The position numbers and the translations under genes are program-made. Below, piece after piece: positions 20,365 to 28,449 of a DNA stretch of 64,000 nucleotides; the stretch's first letter is position 1; each line of letters begins with the position of its first letter. The stretch spans positions 1 through 64,000 of the forward strand of contig NZ_WACG01000006.1 of NCBI RefSeq assembly GCF_009193255.1, read 5' to 3'. The stretch comes from Arthrobacter koreensis. GTDB taxonomy: Bacteria; Actinomycetota; Actinomycetes; Actinomycetales; Micrococcaceae. The notes under the pieces are model-generated. The model worked only from the letters and a program-made list of their open reading frames with translations. It was not told the origin of the DNA and did no database searches.

Positions 20365-21027
20365 GTGCGCAAGGTTTTCCAGGCCGAGCTTCACCAGATC
20401 GGTGAGGAGCTGACCCAGATTTCACAGCTCGTCACCGAGGCGATGAAGAAGGCCACGCAGGCGTTCGAGACGGCCGACACTGAGCTGGCACAGGATGTCA
20501 TCGCCGCTGATGCCCGCATTGACTTCCTCCAGAACGACCTCGACGAGCGGGCCATCGACGTTCTCGCCCTGCAGGGGCCGGTGGCGAGCGACCTGCGGAT
20601 GATTGTTGGATCCCTCCGGATGAGCGCCTCCCTGGAGCGCATGGGTGACCTGGCTCGCCACATCGCGCAGTTGGCCCGCCTGCGTTACCCGGCCAACGTT
20701 GTTCCGGAGAACATGGTGGAGACGTTCAAGGAAATGGCGCGCCTGGACATCGCCATCTCCGAGCTGCTCACCGAACTGCTCGAGACCCGCAACCTCGAGC
20801 TGAGCAAGGACATTTACGCGCACAACACGCGCATCAACGAACTGCACGCCAGCGTGTTCAAGGCCGTGGCTTCCGCGGACTGGAACAACTCCCCCGTGAC
20901 CACGGTGGACCTGACCCTGGCCAGCCGGTACTTCGAGCGCTTCGCGGACCACGGCGTGTCCGTGACCCGCAAGGTCAACTATCTGGTGACCGGCGAATGG
21001 CAGCCGATTTCCGAGAGTTCCCTCTAA
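20365..21027 (+). CDS. phoU: Phosphate-signalling regulator PhoU
   Basis: A 220-residue all-helical protein with two PhoU repeats that negatively links the Pst transporter to the phosphate two-component system. The start MRKVFQAELHQIGEELTQISQLV and the DARIDFLQNDLDERAIDVLALQ and ARYFERFADHG-like (ASRYFERFADHGVSV) motifs are typical. The GTG start has GAAAGGA 8 bases upstream. It is divergent from senX3-regX3, with PHO-box-like repeats in between, and converges on gpmA through a long hairpin. Confidence 0.95.
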   Translation: MRKVFQAELHQIGEELTQISQLVTEAMKKATQAFETADTELAQDVIAADARIDFLQNDLDERAIDVLALQGPVASDLRMIVGSLRMSASLERMGDLARHIAQLARLRYPANVVPENMVETFKEMARLDIAISELLTELLETRNLELSKDIYAHNTRINELHASVFKAVASADWNNSPVTTVDLTLASRYFERFADHGVSVTRKVNYLVTGEWQPISESSL

Positions 21028-21033
21028 CTCTCT

Positions 21034-21101
21034 CCCCATCGAGATGACAGAAACTGCCCGTATGAGCGTTCATACGGGCAGTTTCTGTCATCTCGATGGG
21101 G
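21034..21101. terminator. Long perfect hairpin between phoU and gpmA (repeat family copy 1)
   Basis: A perfect 32-bp inverted repeat, 21034-21065 against 21070-21101, with a 4-base centre (GCGT). It begins 6 bp after the phoU stop and ends 6 bp before the gpmA stop, so it can end both convergent transcripts. Its outer arm CCCCATCGAGAT..CAGAAA.TGC is shared with the hairpin at 61606-61665, which suggests a dispersed repeat family rather than an ordinary terminator. Confidence 0.85.
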
Positions 21102-21107
21102 TGCGGG

Positions 21108-21863
21108 CTACTGCTTCTGCTTGCCCTGGTTGGCGACGGCCTGGATGGACGCGGCTGCGGCTTCCGGATCCAGGTAGGTGCCGCCGGCCTTGACCGGCTT
21201 GAGGTCTTCGTCGAGTTCGTAGACCAGCGGGATGCCGGTGGGGATGTTCACTGCGGCGATGTCGGCGTCGGAAATCCCGTCCAGGTGCTTGACCAGTGCA
21301 CGCAGCGAGTTGCCGTGGGCAGCGATCATCACGGTCTTGCCGGACTTGATGTCCTGGGAGATTTCGTTCTCCCAGTACGGCAGGAAGCGTTCCAGGACGT
21401 CCTTCAGGCACTCAGTGCGGGGCAGTTCGTCATCGCCCAGGTCCGCGTACCGGGCGTCATGCGCCTGGGAAAACTCGCTGTCGTCCGGCAGGGCCGGCGG
21501 CGGGGTGTCATATGAACGGCGCCAGAGCATGAACTGCTCTTCACCGTACTCGGCCAGGGTCTGGGCCTTGTCCTTGCCCTGCAGTGCGCCGTAGTGGCGT
21601 TCGTTCAGGCGCCAGCTGCGCTTGACGTCGATCCAGATGCGGTCGGCTTCGCCCAGGGCCAGGTTGGCCGTGTTGATGGCCCGCTGCAGCCTTGAGGTGT
21701 AGAGGATGTCGGGAAGGACTTCGTTCTCCACCAGCAGCTCTCCGGCACGCAGTGCCTCGGCCCGGCCCAGATCCGTGAGATCCACATCCACCCAGCCGGT
21801 GAAGAGGTTCTTTTCATTCCATTCACTCTGCCCGTGGCGCAGAAGGATCACTTTGTAGGTCAT
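21108..21863 (-). CDS. gpmA: 2,3-bisphosphoglycerate-dependent phosphoglycerate mutase
   Basis: Glycolytic mutase of 251 residues interconverting 3- and 2-phosphoglycerate. The phosphohistidine motif is [10 protein letters not shown] (His near residue 9). [32 protein letters not shown] and [15 protein letters not shown] complete the dPGM signature. The frame stays open 95 codons upstream, but ATG at 21863 is the family start. Confidence 0.96.
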   Translation of the reverse strand: MTYKVILLRHGQSEWNEKNLFTGWVDVDLTDLGRAEALRAGELLVENEVLPDILYTSRLQRAINTANLALGEADRIWIDVKRSWRLNERHYGALQGKDKAQTLAEYGEEQFMLWRRSYDTPPPALPDDSEFSQAHDARYADLGDDELPRTECLKDVLERFLPYWENEISQDIKSGKTVMIAAHGNSLRALVKHLDGISDADIAAVNIPTGIPLVYELDEDLKPVKAGGTYLDPEAAAASIQAVANQGKQKQ

Positions 21864-21991
21864 AAAAGCATCGTAGCCGCAGAGCGAGGGCACATGGCAG
21901 GGCGGTGCGTAACCAACGGGCGGAGAACGCTTCATTCCCTGCGGGCCGGCCGTGGTCAGGAGCACCGGGCTCCGGCCGGTAACATTGTTTG

Positions 21992-22795
21992 GTGAAAATC
22001 CCCCCAAAACCCGTAGGAAATGTGACCCGGGGCACCACAAACCCCAACAGGCTCCGACGGGTTGACCGATGGCTTTCCGGTCCCGAGGGGTGGCGCCTGC
22101 GCAGGGCGGAGGACCCGTTGGTGATTGACCTGGGCTACGGCGCAGCACCGGTCACCGCCGTGGAGCTGCACTCAAGGATCAGCGGGGTGCGGGCAGACGT
22201 CAGCGTGGTGGGCATCGAAATCGACCCGGAGCGGGTGCGGGCTGCCAAACCGCTGGAGCGCCAGGGGCTCAGCTTCCGGCAGGGCGGGTTCGAGCTGCCG
22301 CTGGGCGGTAGGCGTCCGGTGATGGTGCGGGCCTTCAACGTCCTGCGGCAGTACGGGGAGGACGAGTACGCCGCCCACTGGGACATGGTTTGCAGCCGGC
22401 TCGCGGACGGCGGGATCTTCATCGATGGGACGTGTGACGAAATTGGCCGCCGCTCCACGTGGGTGGTCCTGGAGCCCCACGGGCCGGTGTCCCTGAGCAT
22501 CTCGCTGCGTTTCGGGGCCTTTGACCTGCCGTCCGACGTCGCGGAGCGGCTTCCCAAGGCACTGATCCACCGGAACGTTCCCGGGGAGCGCGTGCACGCG
22601 TTCCTTCAGGCGATGGACAAGGCCTGGACGGCCGCCGCGCCAATGGCCTCCTACGGCAACCGGCAGCGCTGGATCACGATGTGCCGCACGCTGCGCAGTG
22701 AAGGCTGGCCGCTGCTAACCGGGCCTGCGCGGTGGCGCCTGGGAGAAATCACCGTCGCCTGGGACGCCGTGGCACCGTCACGTGCCGGGAACTAG
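21992..22795 (+). CDS. Class I SAM-dependent methyltransferase-like protein
   Basis: A 267-residue protein. [17 protein letters not shown] (about 45-60) is a Rossmann motif I for S-adenosylmethionine, followed by [11 protein letters not shown] (acidic motif II) and [12 protein letters not shown]. The substrate is unknown; conserved actinobacterial homologues near gpmA are usually listed as hypothetical methyltransferases. GTG at 21992 is preferred over the adjacent in-frame TTG because TAACAT (21980-21985) ends 6 bases upstream, indicating a leaderless transcript. It is divergent from gpmA and convergent with the DUF2516 gene. Confidence 0.75.
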   Translation: MKIPPKPVGNVTRGTTNPNRLRRVDRWLSGPEGWRLRRAEDPLVIDLGYGAAPVTAVELHSRISGVRADVSVVGIEIDPERVRAAKPLERQGLSFRQGGFELPLGGRRPVMVRAFNVLRQYGEDEYAAHWDMVCSRLADGGIFIDGTCDEIGRRSTWVVLEPHGPVSLSISLRFGAFDLPSDVAERLPKALIHRNVPGERVHAFLQAMDKAWTAAAPMASYGNRQRWITMCRTLRSEGWPLLTGPARWRLGEITVAWDAVAPSRAGN

Positions 22796-22807
22796 GAGCG
22801 CGGTGCG

Positions 22808-23131
22808 CTACCAGGACCCGTAGGCTCCGCCGCGTCCCTTGGACTCGTTAAGCGCCGGACGCACGTCTGCCAGGTAGACGGAGGCGGCTACGACGGCGGC
22901 CAGTTCAAAGAGGAGCAGCGCCAGCGGGCCGAAGAGCAGCAGGGACAGCAGCCCGACGGCGGCAGCACCGCCGGTCAGGCCCAGCCAGAATCCCTTGGTG
23001 CGCTTGTAGGCACGTTCGAACTCCGCAGGCTTGCGCCGGGCGCAGTCGGCAAACGCCCACAGCTCGATGCCCAGCGCCACGATACCCAGCGCCAGGTAGA
23101 TAAGGTCCCGCAACAATTCAACAAGTGCCAC
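22808..23131 (-). CDS. DUF2516 family membrane protein
   Basis: A 107-residue actinobacterial protein with an N-terminal membrane helix (LIYLALGIVALGIELWAFADC), a basic loop (RRKPAEFERAYKRTKGFWLGLT) and a second long hydrophobic hairpin (AAAVGLLSLLLFGPLALLLFELAAVVAASVYLADVRP). It matches DUF2516 in length and in the FADCARRKP..F motif. Function unknown. It lies 9 bp downstream of the trans-sulfuration enzyme gene, so the two may be co-transcribed. Confidence 0.85.
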   Translation of the reverse strand: MALVELLRDLIYLALGIVALGIELWAFADCARRKPAEFERAYKRTKGFWLGLTGGAAAVGLLSLLLFGPLALLLFELAAVVAASVYLADVRPALNESKGRGGAYGSW

Positions 23132-23140
23132 GGGACCACC

Positions 23141-24295
23141 CTACCGTGGAAGCGCCTGGTCGAGGTCCTTCCAGAGGTCCTCGACGTTTTCGATTCCGAC
23201 CGAGAGCCGCAGCAGGTTCTCCGGAACCGAAACCGGCTCCGAGGGCTGACGCCGGCGGCGCTCGATCAGCGATTCAACACCGCCCAGCGACGTGGCCGGC
23301 AGCCAGAGTCCGACCTTCTCCGTGACGGCGTCAGCGGCCTCGGCTCCGCCGGCCACCTCAATGCAGACAATCGAGCCGAAACCGTCCATCTGCGCAGCGG
23401 CGCGGGCATGGCCCGGGTCCTGCGGCAGTCCGGGATAGCGGACCGCTTCCACACCGGGGTGGGATGCCAGCCGGGCGGCGAGGTCCATTGCCGATTCCAT
23501 CGACCGCTGCACCCGCAGGGCCAGCGTGCGCAGCCCGCGCAGGGCCAGCCACACCTCGAACGGACCGCCAACGGCTCCGTGCAGGGACCGGTAGGTGAGC
23601 AGCCGGGCACGCAGCTCCGGGTCTGAGGTCACGGTGGCCCCGAGGATGACGTCCGAGTGCCCCGAAAGGTACTTCGTCACCGAATGGACTACGACGTCGG
23701 CACCGAGCTCCAGCGGGCGCGTCACCAGGGGCGTGGAAAACGTGTTGTCCACGACCACCAGGGCCCCGGCCTGGTGCGCGGCGTCCGCCAGGACAGCGAG
23801 TTCGGCTACCTCGAGCATGGGGTTGGTGGGGCTTTCCAGCCAGAGCATGGCAGCGCCGTCGAGCGCCGCGATGACTTCCGCGGTGTCCGCAATGTCCACG
23901 GTGCGCACGTTGATACGGCCGTCGCGGGCGTCTCCGGCAGCGAGCAGGAGCGAACCCTGGTAACTGTGCCGGGGCATCACCAGCGTGCCTCCGGCCGGGA
24001 TGAGGGACATGGCGGCTATGACGGCCGCGAGACCGGAGGAGAAGACCAGTGCCGGCAGCTCGGCGCTTTCGAGCGCGCCGAGGGCTTCTTCGAACGGGTC
24101 CCAGGTGGGGTTGGAGTAGCGGCCGTAAACCCGGTCCCCGGCCCTGGTCTCCCGGGTTCCCAGGAAGGTTGAGGTCAGGACGATCGGCGGGTTGACGGCG
24201 GAATCCGCGGCGCGTTCGGGCCGCCCGGCGGAGACGACGGTGGTTTCCACCGATAGCTGTCCTGCGGCGTGCCCGTGTCCGGTTGCTGTGCTCAT
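23141..24295 (-). CDS. Trans-sulfuration PLP enzyme (cystathionine gamma-synthase type)
   Basis: Cys/Met-metabolism PLP-dependent enzyme of 384 residues. Seen are VNPPIVLTSTF, YGRYSNPTWDPFEEALGALE, the PLP stacking region FSSGLAA, and the PLP lysine in VHSVTKYLSGHSD. The C-terminal LGGVESLIERRRR and LLRLSVGIENVEDLWKDL are also typical. Cystathionine gamma-synthase (MetB), gamma-lyase and related lyases cannot be separated by eye. The ATG at 24295 is used; the frame is open 20 codons further without similarity. Confidence 0.88.
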   Translation of the reverse strand: MSTATGHGHAAGQLSVETTVVSAGRPERAADSAVNPPIVLTSTFLGTRETRAGDRVYGRYSNPTWDPFEEALGALESAELPALVFSSGLAAVIAAMSLIPAGGTLVMPRHSYQGSLLLAAGDARDGRINVRTVDIADTAEVIAALDGAAMLWLESPTNPMLEVAELAVLADAAHQAGALVVVDNTFSTPLVTRPLELGADVVVHSVTKYLSGHSDVILGATVTSDPELRARLLTYRSLHGAVGGPFEVWLALRGLRTLALRVQRSMESAMDLAARLASHPGVEAVRYPGLPQDPGHARAAAQMDGFGSIVCIEVAGGAEAADAVTEKVGLWLPATSLGGVESLIERRRRQPSEPVSVPENLLRLSVGIENVEDLWKDLDQALPR

Positions 24296-24465
24296 GGGTT
24301 TCAGCCTAGACCGCGGGCCATGCCTGAGCTCTCCACGCGGGGGCACGGCTGTCATGTTCCTTCACCAATCCGTCACACCCGCAGACGGGAACCGCCCGAT
24401 GCCCGCCACAGCGGGCCAGCCGAACGCCGCAGCAGTTTCCCAGCATGACTGGGTAGTCTAGGCGG

Positions 24466-25107
24466 GTGAGTATTTCTGAACCCCGCACCGGACTTTTCAT
24501 CGCTTTCGAGGGCGGCGACGGCGCGGGCAAGTCGACCCAGGCGGCTCTGCTCACCCAAGCCCTGCAGGACGCCGGACGCACTGTTGTCCGCACCCGCGAA
24601 CCGGGCGGCACACCCGTCGGTGAGAAGCTGCGCTCACTGGTCCTTGAACACGGCCACGGCCAGATCGATGCGCGCACCGAGGCCCTGATCTTCGCGGCAT
24701 CCCGTGCGGCCCACGTTGAACAGGTGATCCACCCGGCCCTGGACCGCGGCGACGTCGTTGTCTGTGACCGCTACATCGATTCCTCTGTTGCCTACCAGGG
24801 AGCTGGACGGAACCTCGGCACGGATGAGGTCCGCTCCGTCAACGAGTGGGCCACCGGCGGCCTGGTACCGGACCTCACCGTCCTGCTGGACGTTGATCCG
24901 GAAGCCGGCCGCAGCCGCCGCACCGCAGCGGACGGATCCGAGGACCGGCTCGAATCTGAACCCGACAGCTTCCACGGCAGCATCCGCACCGCATTCCTTG
25001 CCCTGGCCGAGGACTCCCCCCGCCGCTATCTGGTCCTGGACGCCGCTGCACCCGTGCCGGAGCTGGCGCAGACGATCCTTGCCCGGGTGGAGGAGCTGCT
25101 CCCATGA
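24466..25107 (+). CDS. tmk: Thymidylate kinase
   Basis: dTMP kinase of 213 residues. The P-loop is FEGGDGAGKSTQ, followed by TREPGGTPVGE, the DRYIDSSVAYQGAGR motif and a lid segment (LDVDPEAGRSRRTA). It overlaps holB by 4 bp (ATGA), the common tmk-holB pairing. The GTG start follows TAGTCT (24454-24459) by 6 bases with no Shine-Dalgarno, so the transcript is probably leaderless. Confidence 0.97.
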   Translation: MSISEPRTGLFIAFEGGDGAGKSTQAALLTQALQDAGRTVVRTREPGGTPVGEKLRSLVLEHGHGQIDARTEALIFAASRAAHVEQVIHPALDRGDVVVCDRYIDSSVAYQGAGRNLGTDEVRSVNEWATGGLVPDLTVLLDVDPEAGRSRRTAADGSEDRLESEPDSFHGSIRTAFLALAEDSPRRYLVLDAAAPVPELAQTILARVEELLP

Positions 25108-26246
25108 GTGTCTGGGAAGACCTCCAGGGCCAGGCGCCGGTAGTCGAGCAGCTGCGCCGCGCCGCCGCACAGGAGCGTCCCACGCATGCCTGGCTGTTCA
25201 CCGGCCCGCCCGGTTCCGGCCGGTCCAATGCTGCCCGCGCCTTCGCCGCCGCACTGCTGTGCGAAGTACCCGATCCGGACCTGCGCGGCTGCGGCGTATG
25301 CCATTCCTGCCGAACCGCAATGTCCGGTTCGCACGCCGATGTGTCCTCGGTGACCACGGAGAAGGTCACCATCAGCATTGAAGAAGCGCGCGAGCTGGTC
25401 AAGAAAGCGCAGGACAAGCCTTCCACCGGCCGCTGGCGGGTCCTGATTGTGGAAGACGCGGACCGTATGCAGGAACGCAGCACCAATGTGCTTCTCAAGG
25501 CGATTGAGGAACCGCCGCCGCGCACCATCTGGCTGCTGTGCGCCCCGAGCCCGGGCGATGTGCTGGTAACCATCCGCTCCCGGTGCCGGCCGGTGGGCCT
25601 CCGGCTGCCTCCGGTGCAGGACGTCGCCGAACTGCTGGTGCGCCGGGACGGAATCGATCCGGAGGTAGCCGCTGACGCTGCCCGCTCCGCGCAGAGCCAT
25701 GTGGGAGTCGCCAAGCGGCTGGCCACCGATGAAGGAGCGCGGCAGCGGCGGGAAAAGATCGTTCGGCTGCCGTTGTCCCTGCGAAGTGTTTCCGGGGCCA
25801 TGAAGGCCGCGGCTGACTTGGTGGCGCTGGCCGAGGCGGAAGCCGCCAGCTCCTTTGAGGCACGCGACGCCGAGGAGAAGGCCGCCCTGCTGGCTTCCCT
25901 GGGCGCTCCCGAATCCGGAACCCTGCCGCCGTCGATGCGCAGCCAGGTCAAACGCCTTGAAGAAGACCAGCTGCGCCGGGCCAAGCGCTCCAAGAACGAC
26001 TACTTTGACCGCGCCCTGACCGATCTCCTCTCTTTCTACCGTGACGCGCTGGTGCTCGCGCTGGACTCCGGCACGGACCTGGTGAATGAATCCCTGCGCG
26101 CCGAGCTGGAGGCCTTTGCCGGCCGCACCACGCCGGAGGCCATCCTGTCCCGCATGGAGGAAATCAACGAGGTGCGACGGCGTCTGGTCACCACCAACGT
26201 CGCCCCGCTGCTCGCCATCGAGGCAATGGCTGTCAGCCTTCTGTGA
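25104..26246 (+). CDS. holB: DNA polymerase III subunit delta'
   Basis: Clamp-loader subunit of 380 residues. The AAA+ region has LFTGPPGSGRSNAARAFAAALLC (Walker A with Arg in place of Lys), the zinc-module cysteines C-x8-C-x2-C-x2-C in CEVPDPDLRGCGVCHSC, VEDADRMQERSTNVLLKAIEEPP and TIRSRC (SRC motif). A degenerate P-loop fits delta' acting as a non-hydrolysing stator. It is coupled to tmk by a 4-bp overlap. Confidence 0.94.
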   Translation: MSVWEDLQGQAPVVEQLRRAAAQERPTHAWLFTGPPGSGRSNAARAFAAALLCEVPDPDLRGCGVCHSCRTAMSGSHADVSSVTTEKVTISIEEARELVKKAQDKPSTGRWRVLIVEDADRMQERSTNVLLKAIEEPPPRTIWLLCAPSPGDVLVTIRSRCRPVGLRLPPVQDVAELLVRRDGIDPEVAADAARSAQSHVGVAKRLATDEGARQRREKIVRLPLSLRSVSGAMKAAADLVALAEAEAASSFEARDAEEKAALLASLGAPESGTLPPSMRSQVKRLEEDQLRRAKRSKNDYFDRALTDLLSFYRDALVLALDSGTDLVNESLRAELEAFAGRTTPEAILSRMEEINEVRRRLVTTNVAPLLAIEAMAVSLL

Positions 26247-26296
26247 AGCCCGCGAACCACACCCCACTCGACGCACCCGGACCAGGAGCCGCCGCA

Positions 26297-27865
26297 ATGA
26301 CCCTTGAACGACGCCGATCCCGGGCCGGGAGCCGTTCCGTGCGCCGTGCCTGTGCAGCGGCGGCCGCCGCACTGATGGTCGCCGGCCTGGTTGCGTGCAC
26401 GCCCGGGAAAACCGATGCTCCATCCAAGGGGACGCAGAGCGCCGCACCGGAAGTGATCGGCGACGTACCCGGGAATTTGAGGGAGTTCTACGAGCAGGAA
26501 GTCGTCTGGGAATCCTGCGAGGGAGATTTCCTCTGCGCCACCATTGACGTTCCGCTGGATTATGACGATCCGGGAAAACGCAGCATCGAGCTGAGCGTGA
26601 TCCTGTCCGAGGCCGGGGGTTCTCCGGAGGGAACTGTCCTGGTGAACCCCGGCGGCCCGGGCGGTTCGGGTTACGCCACCGTGCGGGACTCCCTGCAGGG
26701 AGTGACAACCGACCGGCTGCGCGGCGAATACAACATCCTGGGCTTCGATCCCCGCGGCGTCGGCCGCTCCACCCCGGTGGACTGCCTCAGTGATGAGGAA
26801 GTTGACCAGGCACGGACGCAGGTCCTTGACCCGTCGACCGAAGCCGGACTGGAAGAAGCCAGGGCGAGTGCCGCCGAGTATGCCAGCGCCTGTGCCGAGT
26901 CGTCCGGCGAGCTGCTTGGCTTTGTGGACACCGAAAGCGCGGCCCGGGACATGGATATCCTGCGCGCCGTTGCAGGGGACCGGAAACTGAATTACCTCGG
27001 CTTCTCCTACGGCACTTTCCTTGGAGTCACGTACGCCGAGCTGTTCCCGGAGAAGGTTGGCCGCATGGTGCTGGACGGAGGGCTCGATCCGGCTGCCAGC
27101 AACGAGGAGGTCACCCTAGGCCAGGCCCGCGCGTTCGAGAAGGCGATCCGCGCCTACGTCCAGGACTGCCAAAGCTCCTCCAACTGTCCGCTGAAGGGTT
27201 CGGTGGATGATGGTATCCAGACGATCCGTGACCTCATCGCGTCCGTTGAGAGCAGCCCCCTCACGGCCGCGGACGGCCGCCTGGTCACCGCCTCCGTGTT
27301 CATCAGCGGGTTCATCCTGCCGCTCTACAACGACGCCAACTGGCCCGCGCTCACCCAGGCGCTGAGTTCAGCGCTCCGCGGCGACCCCACGACCATGCTG
27401 ATGCTCGCTGACCTGGGCGCGGAACGGAATGAGGACGGAAGCTACGAGTCCAACTCCTATGAGGTCTTCAGCGCAGTGAACTGCCTGGACTATCCCATGG
27501 AAACGGATCCCGTACAGATGGCAGCCGACGCCGCAGAGCTCGAGGAGGCCTCCCCCACCCTGGGCCGCTTCCTCGCCTACGGCGGCGTGACGTGTGAATC
27601 GTGGCCCTACGAACCGGTCAGCGAGCCCCGCCCGTTCGCCGCCGAGGGCGCAGATCCGATTGTGGTGGTGGGCACCACCGGTGACCCCGCCACTCCGTAC
27701 GAATGGTCCCAGGCCCTGGCCCGCCAGCTGGATTCCGCTGTTCTGGTGACCTGGGAAGCCGAAGGCCACACCGCGTACGGCCGCGGGAACCAGTGCATCG
27801 CGGACGCCGTGGACGACTACTTTATCGACGGAACCGTGCCCGAGGACGGCCTCGTCTGCTCCTAG
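26297..27865 (+). CDS. Exported alpha/beta hydrolase lipoprotein (tripeptidyl aminopeptidase-like)
   Basis: A 522-residue secreted hydrolase. A basic N-terminus with RRRSRAGSRSVRR, a hydrophobic stretch and the lipobox LVAC (near residue 35) predict lipid anchoring. The alpha/beta-hydrolase core has VNPGGPGGSGY (oxyanion), GFDPRGVGRSTPVDC and the nucleophile elbow GFSYGTFLG. TAP-like C-terminal residues include DPATPYEWSQAL, and HTAYGRGNQC with the catalytic His and a Cys. Relatives are tripeptidyl or prolyl aminopeptidases; substrate unknown. The ATG at 26297 is preferred because AGGAG lies 8 bases upstream; an open GTG at 26243 overlaps the holB stop. Confidence 0.88.
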   Translation: MTLERRRSRAGSRSVRRACAAAAAALMVAGLVACTPGKTDAPSKGTQSAAPEVIGDVPGNLREFYEQEVVWESCEGDFLCATIDVPLDYDDPGKRSIELSVILSEAGGSPEGTVLVNPGGPGGSGYATVRDSLQGVTTDRLRGEYNILGFDPRGVGRSTPVDCLSDEEVDQARTQVLDPSTEAGLEEARASAAEYASACAESSGELLGFVDTESAARDMDILRAVAGDRKLNYLGFSYGTFLGVTYAELFPEKVGRMVLDGGLDPAASNEEVTLGQARAFEKAIRAYVQDCQSSSNCPLKGSVDDGIQTIRDLIASVESSPLTAADGRLVTASVFISGFILPLYNDANWPALTQALSSALRGDPTTMLMLADLGAERNEDGSYESNSYEVFSAVNCLDYPMETDPVQMAADAAELEEASPTLGRFLAYGGVTCESWPYEPVSEPRPFAAEGADPIVVVGTTGDPATPYEWSQALARQLDSAVLVTWEAEGHTAYGRGNQCIADAVDDYFIDGTVPEDGLVCS

Positions 27866-27922
27866 AGAACCGCCGGCAGTGCGGGGCGCAGGTCCGGCAA
27901 CGCCGGGTACGGGCCTGCGCTT

Positions 27923-27951
27923 TTGACCGCGCTGCCCGCGCCGTATAAAGT
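27923..27951 (+). promoter_or_regulatory. Promoter of tRNA-Thr
   Basis: TTGACC (27923-27928), 17 bases, then TAAAGT (27946-27951). Predicted transcription starts near 27958, 37 bases before the tRNA. Near-consensus spacing and boxes. Confidence 0.75.
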
Positions 27952-27994
27952 AATTCCTTGTGGATTCTGGCCGTTGACCGGTTGGAGGAAGCCC

Positions 27995-28070
27995 GCCTCC
28001 TTAGCTCAGTTGGTAGAGCGTCTCACTCGTAATGAGAAGGTCGCCAGTTCGATTCTGGCAGGAGGCTCCA
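27995..28070 (+). tRNA. tRNA-Thr (anticodon CGT)
   Basis: A 76-base cloverleaf with the CCA end encoded. The acceptor arm GCCTCCT pairs with AGGAGGC. The D arm has AGCTCAGTTGGTAGAGC. The anticodon stem TCTCA/TGAGA encloses loop CTCGTAA with anticodon CGT. The T arm has GTTCGATTC. The anticodon reads ACG, threonine. Confidence 0.97.
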
Positions 28071-28075
28071 CTTTC

Positions 28076-28111
28076 GAAGCCCCCGGAACCAGCAGCGGTT
28101 CCGGGGGCTTC
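28076..28111 (+). terminator. Hairpin after tRNA-Thr
   Basis: Perfect 15-bp stem GAAGCCCCCGGAACC (28076-28090) against GGTTCCGGGGGCTTC (28097-28111) with a 6-base loop, 6 bases after the tRNA. Only a mixed TCT tail follows. Confidence 0.8.
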
Positions 28112-28126
28112 TCTGCAGTTTCAGCT

Positions 28127-28369
28127 ATTCACTTCCCGGGGGCCGTCATCACCTTCTTTCGCAAAGCGCTCCGGACGCATTCCCGCACCGCCCAGGCAGC
28201 CGGCTACTTCCTGCACATTTTCTTCGGTGTCTGCATCCTGACCTTCGTGAAGGACCCGGTAGCGGGCATCATCGCCGTCATGCCAATTGTTTTCGGCCTG
28301 ATTGGCCTTATCCGCATGCTCAGGCGCGCCCTCACCGACCGCCGGAACAGCGTGCAAAGCGGCCGCTGA
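28127..28369 (+). CDS. Possible small membrane protein (start codon unclear)
   Basis: This frame encodes about 80 residues with two convincing hydrophobic segments (AAGYFLHIFFGVCILTFV and AGIIAVMPIVFGLIGLI) flanked by basic residues (HSRTAQ, RMLRRALTDRR), the pattern of a real inner-membrane protein. There is no ATG or GTG before the first segment; upstream, the frame runs through the tRNA gene and cannot be coding there. ATT at 28127 is the only near-cognate start before it, with no Shine-Dalgarno. It may use a rare start, be a decayed 5' end, or be chance. Function unknown. Confidence 0.35.
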   Translation: MHFPGAVITFFRKALRTHSRTAQAAGYFLHIFFGVCILTFVKDPVAGIIAVMPIVFGLIGLIRMLRRALTDRRNSVQSGR

Positions 28370-28449
28370 CCGGCCTGCTGCCCCGCCCAGTCCGGGTTCG
28401 CGGTCTGGGATACTTGAGGGACTCAATATCCCGAAAGCTAGGAACGCAC

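Noticed and set aside
25104-26246. holB P-loop with Arg instead of Lys as a sign of a broken gene
   Set aside because: Degenerate ATP sites are normal in the delta' subunit; the rest of the protein is intact.
27923-28126. Open frame running through tRNA-Thr
   Set aside because: Its translated middle (SLAQLVERLTRNEKVASSIL) is the familiar false peptide of a tRNA gene. Only the part after the terminator is kept as a doubtful small membrane protein.
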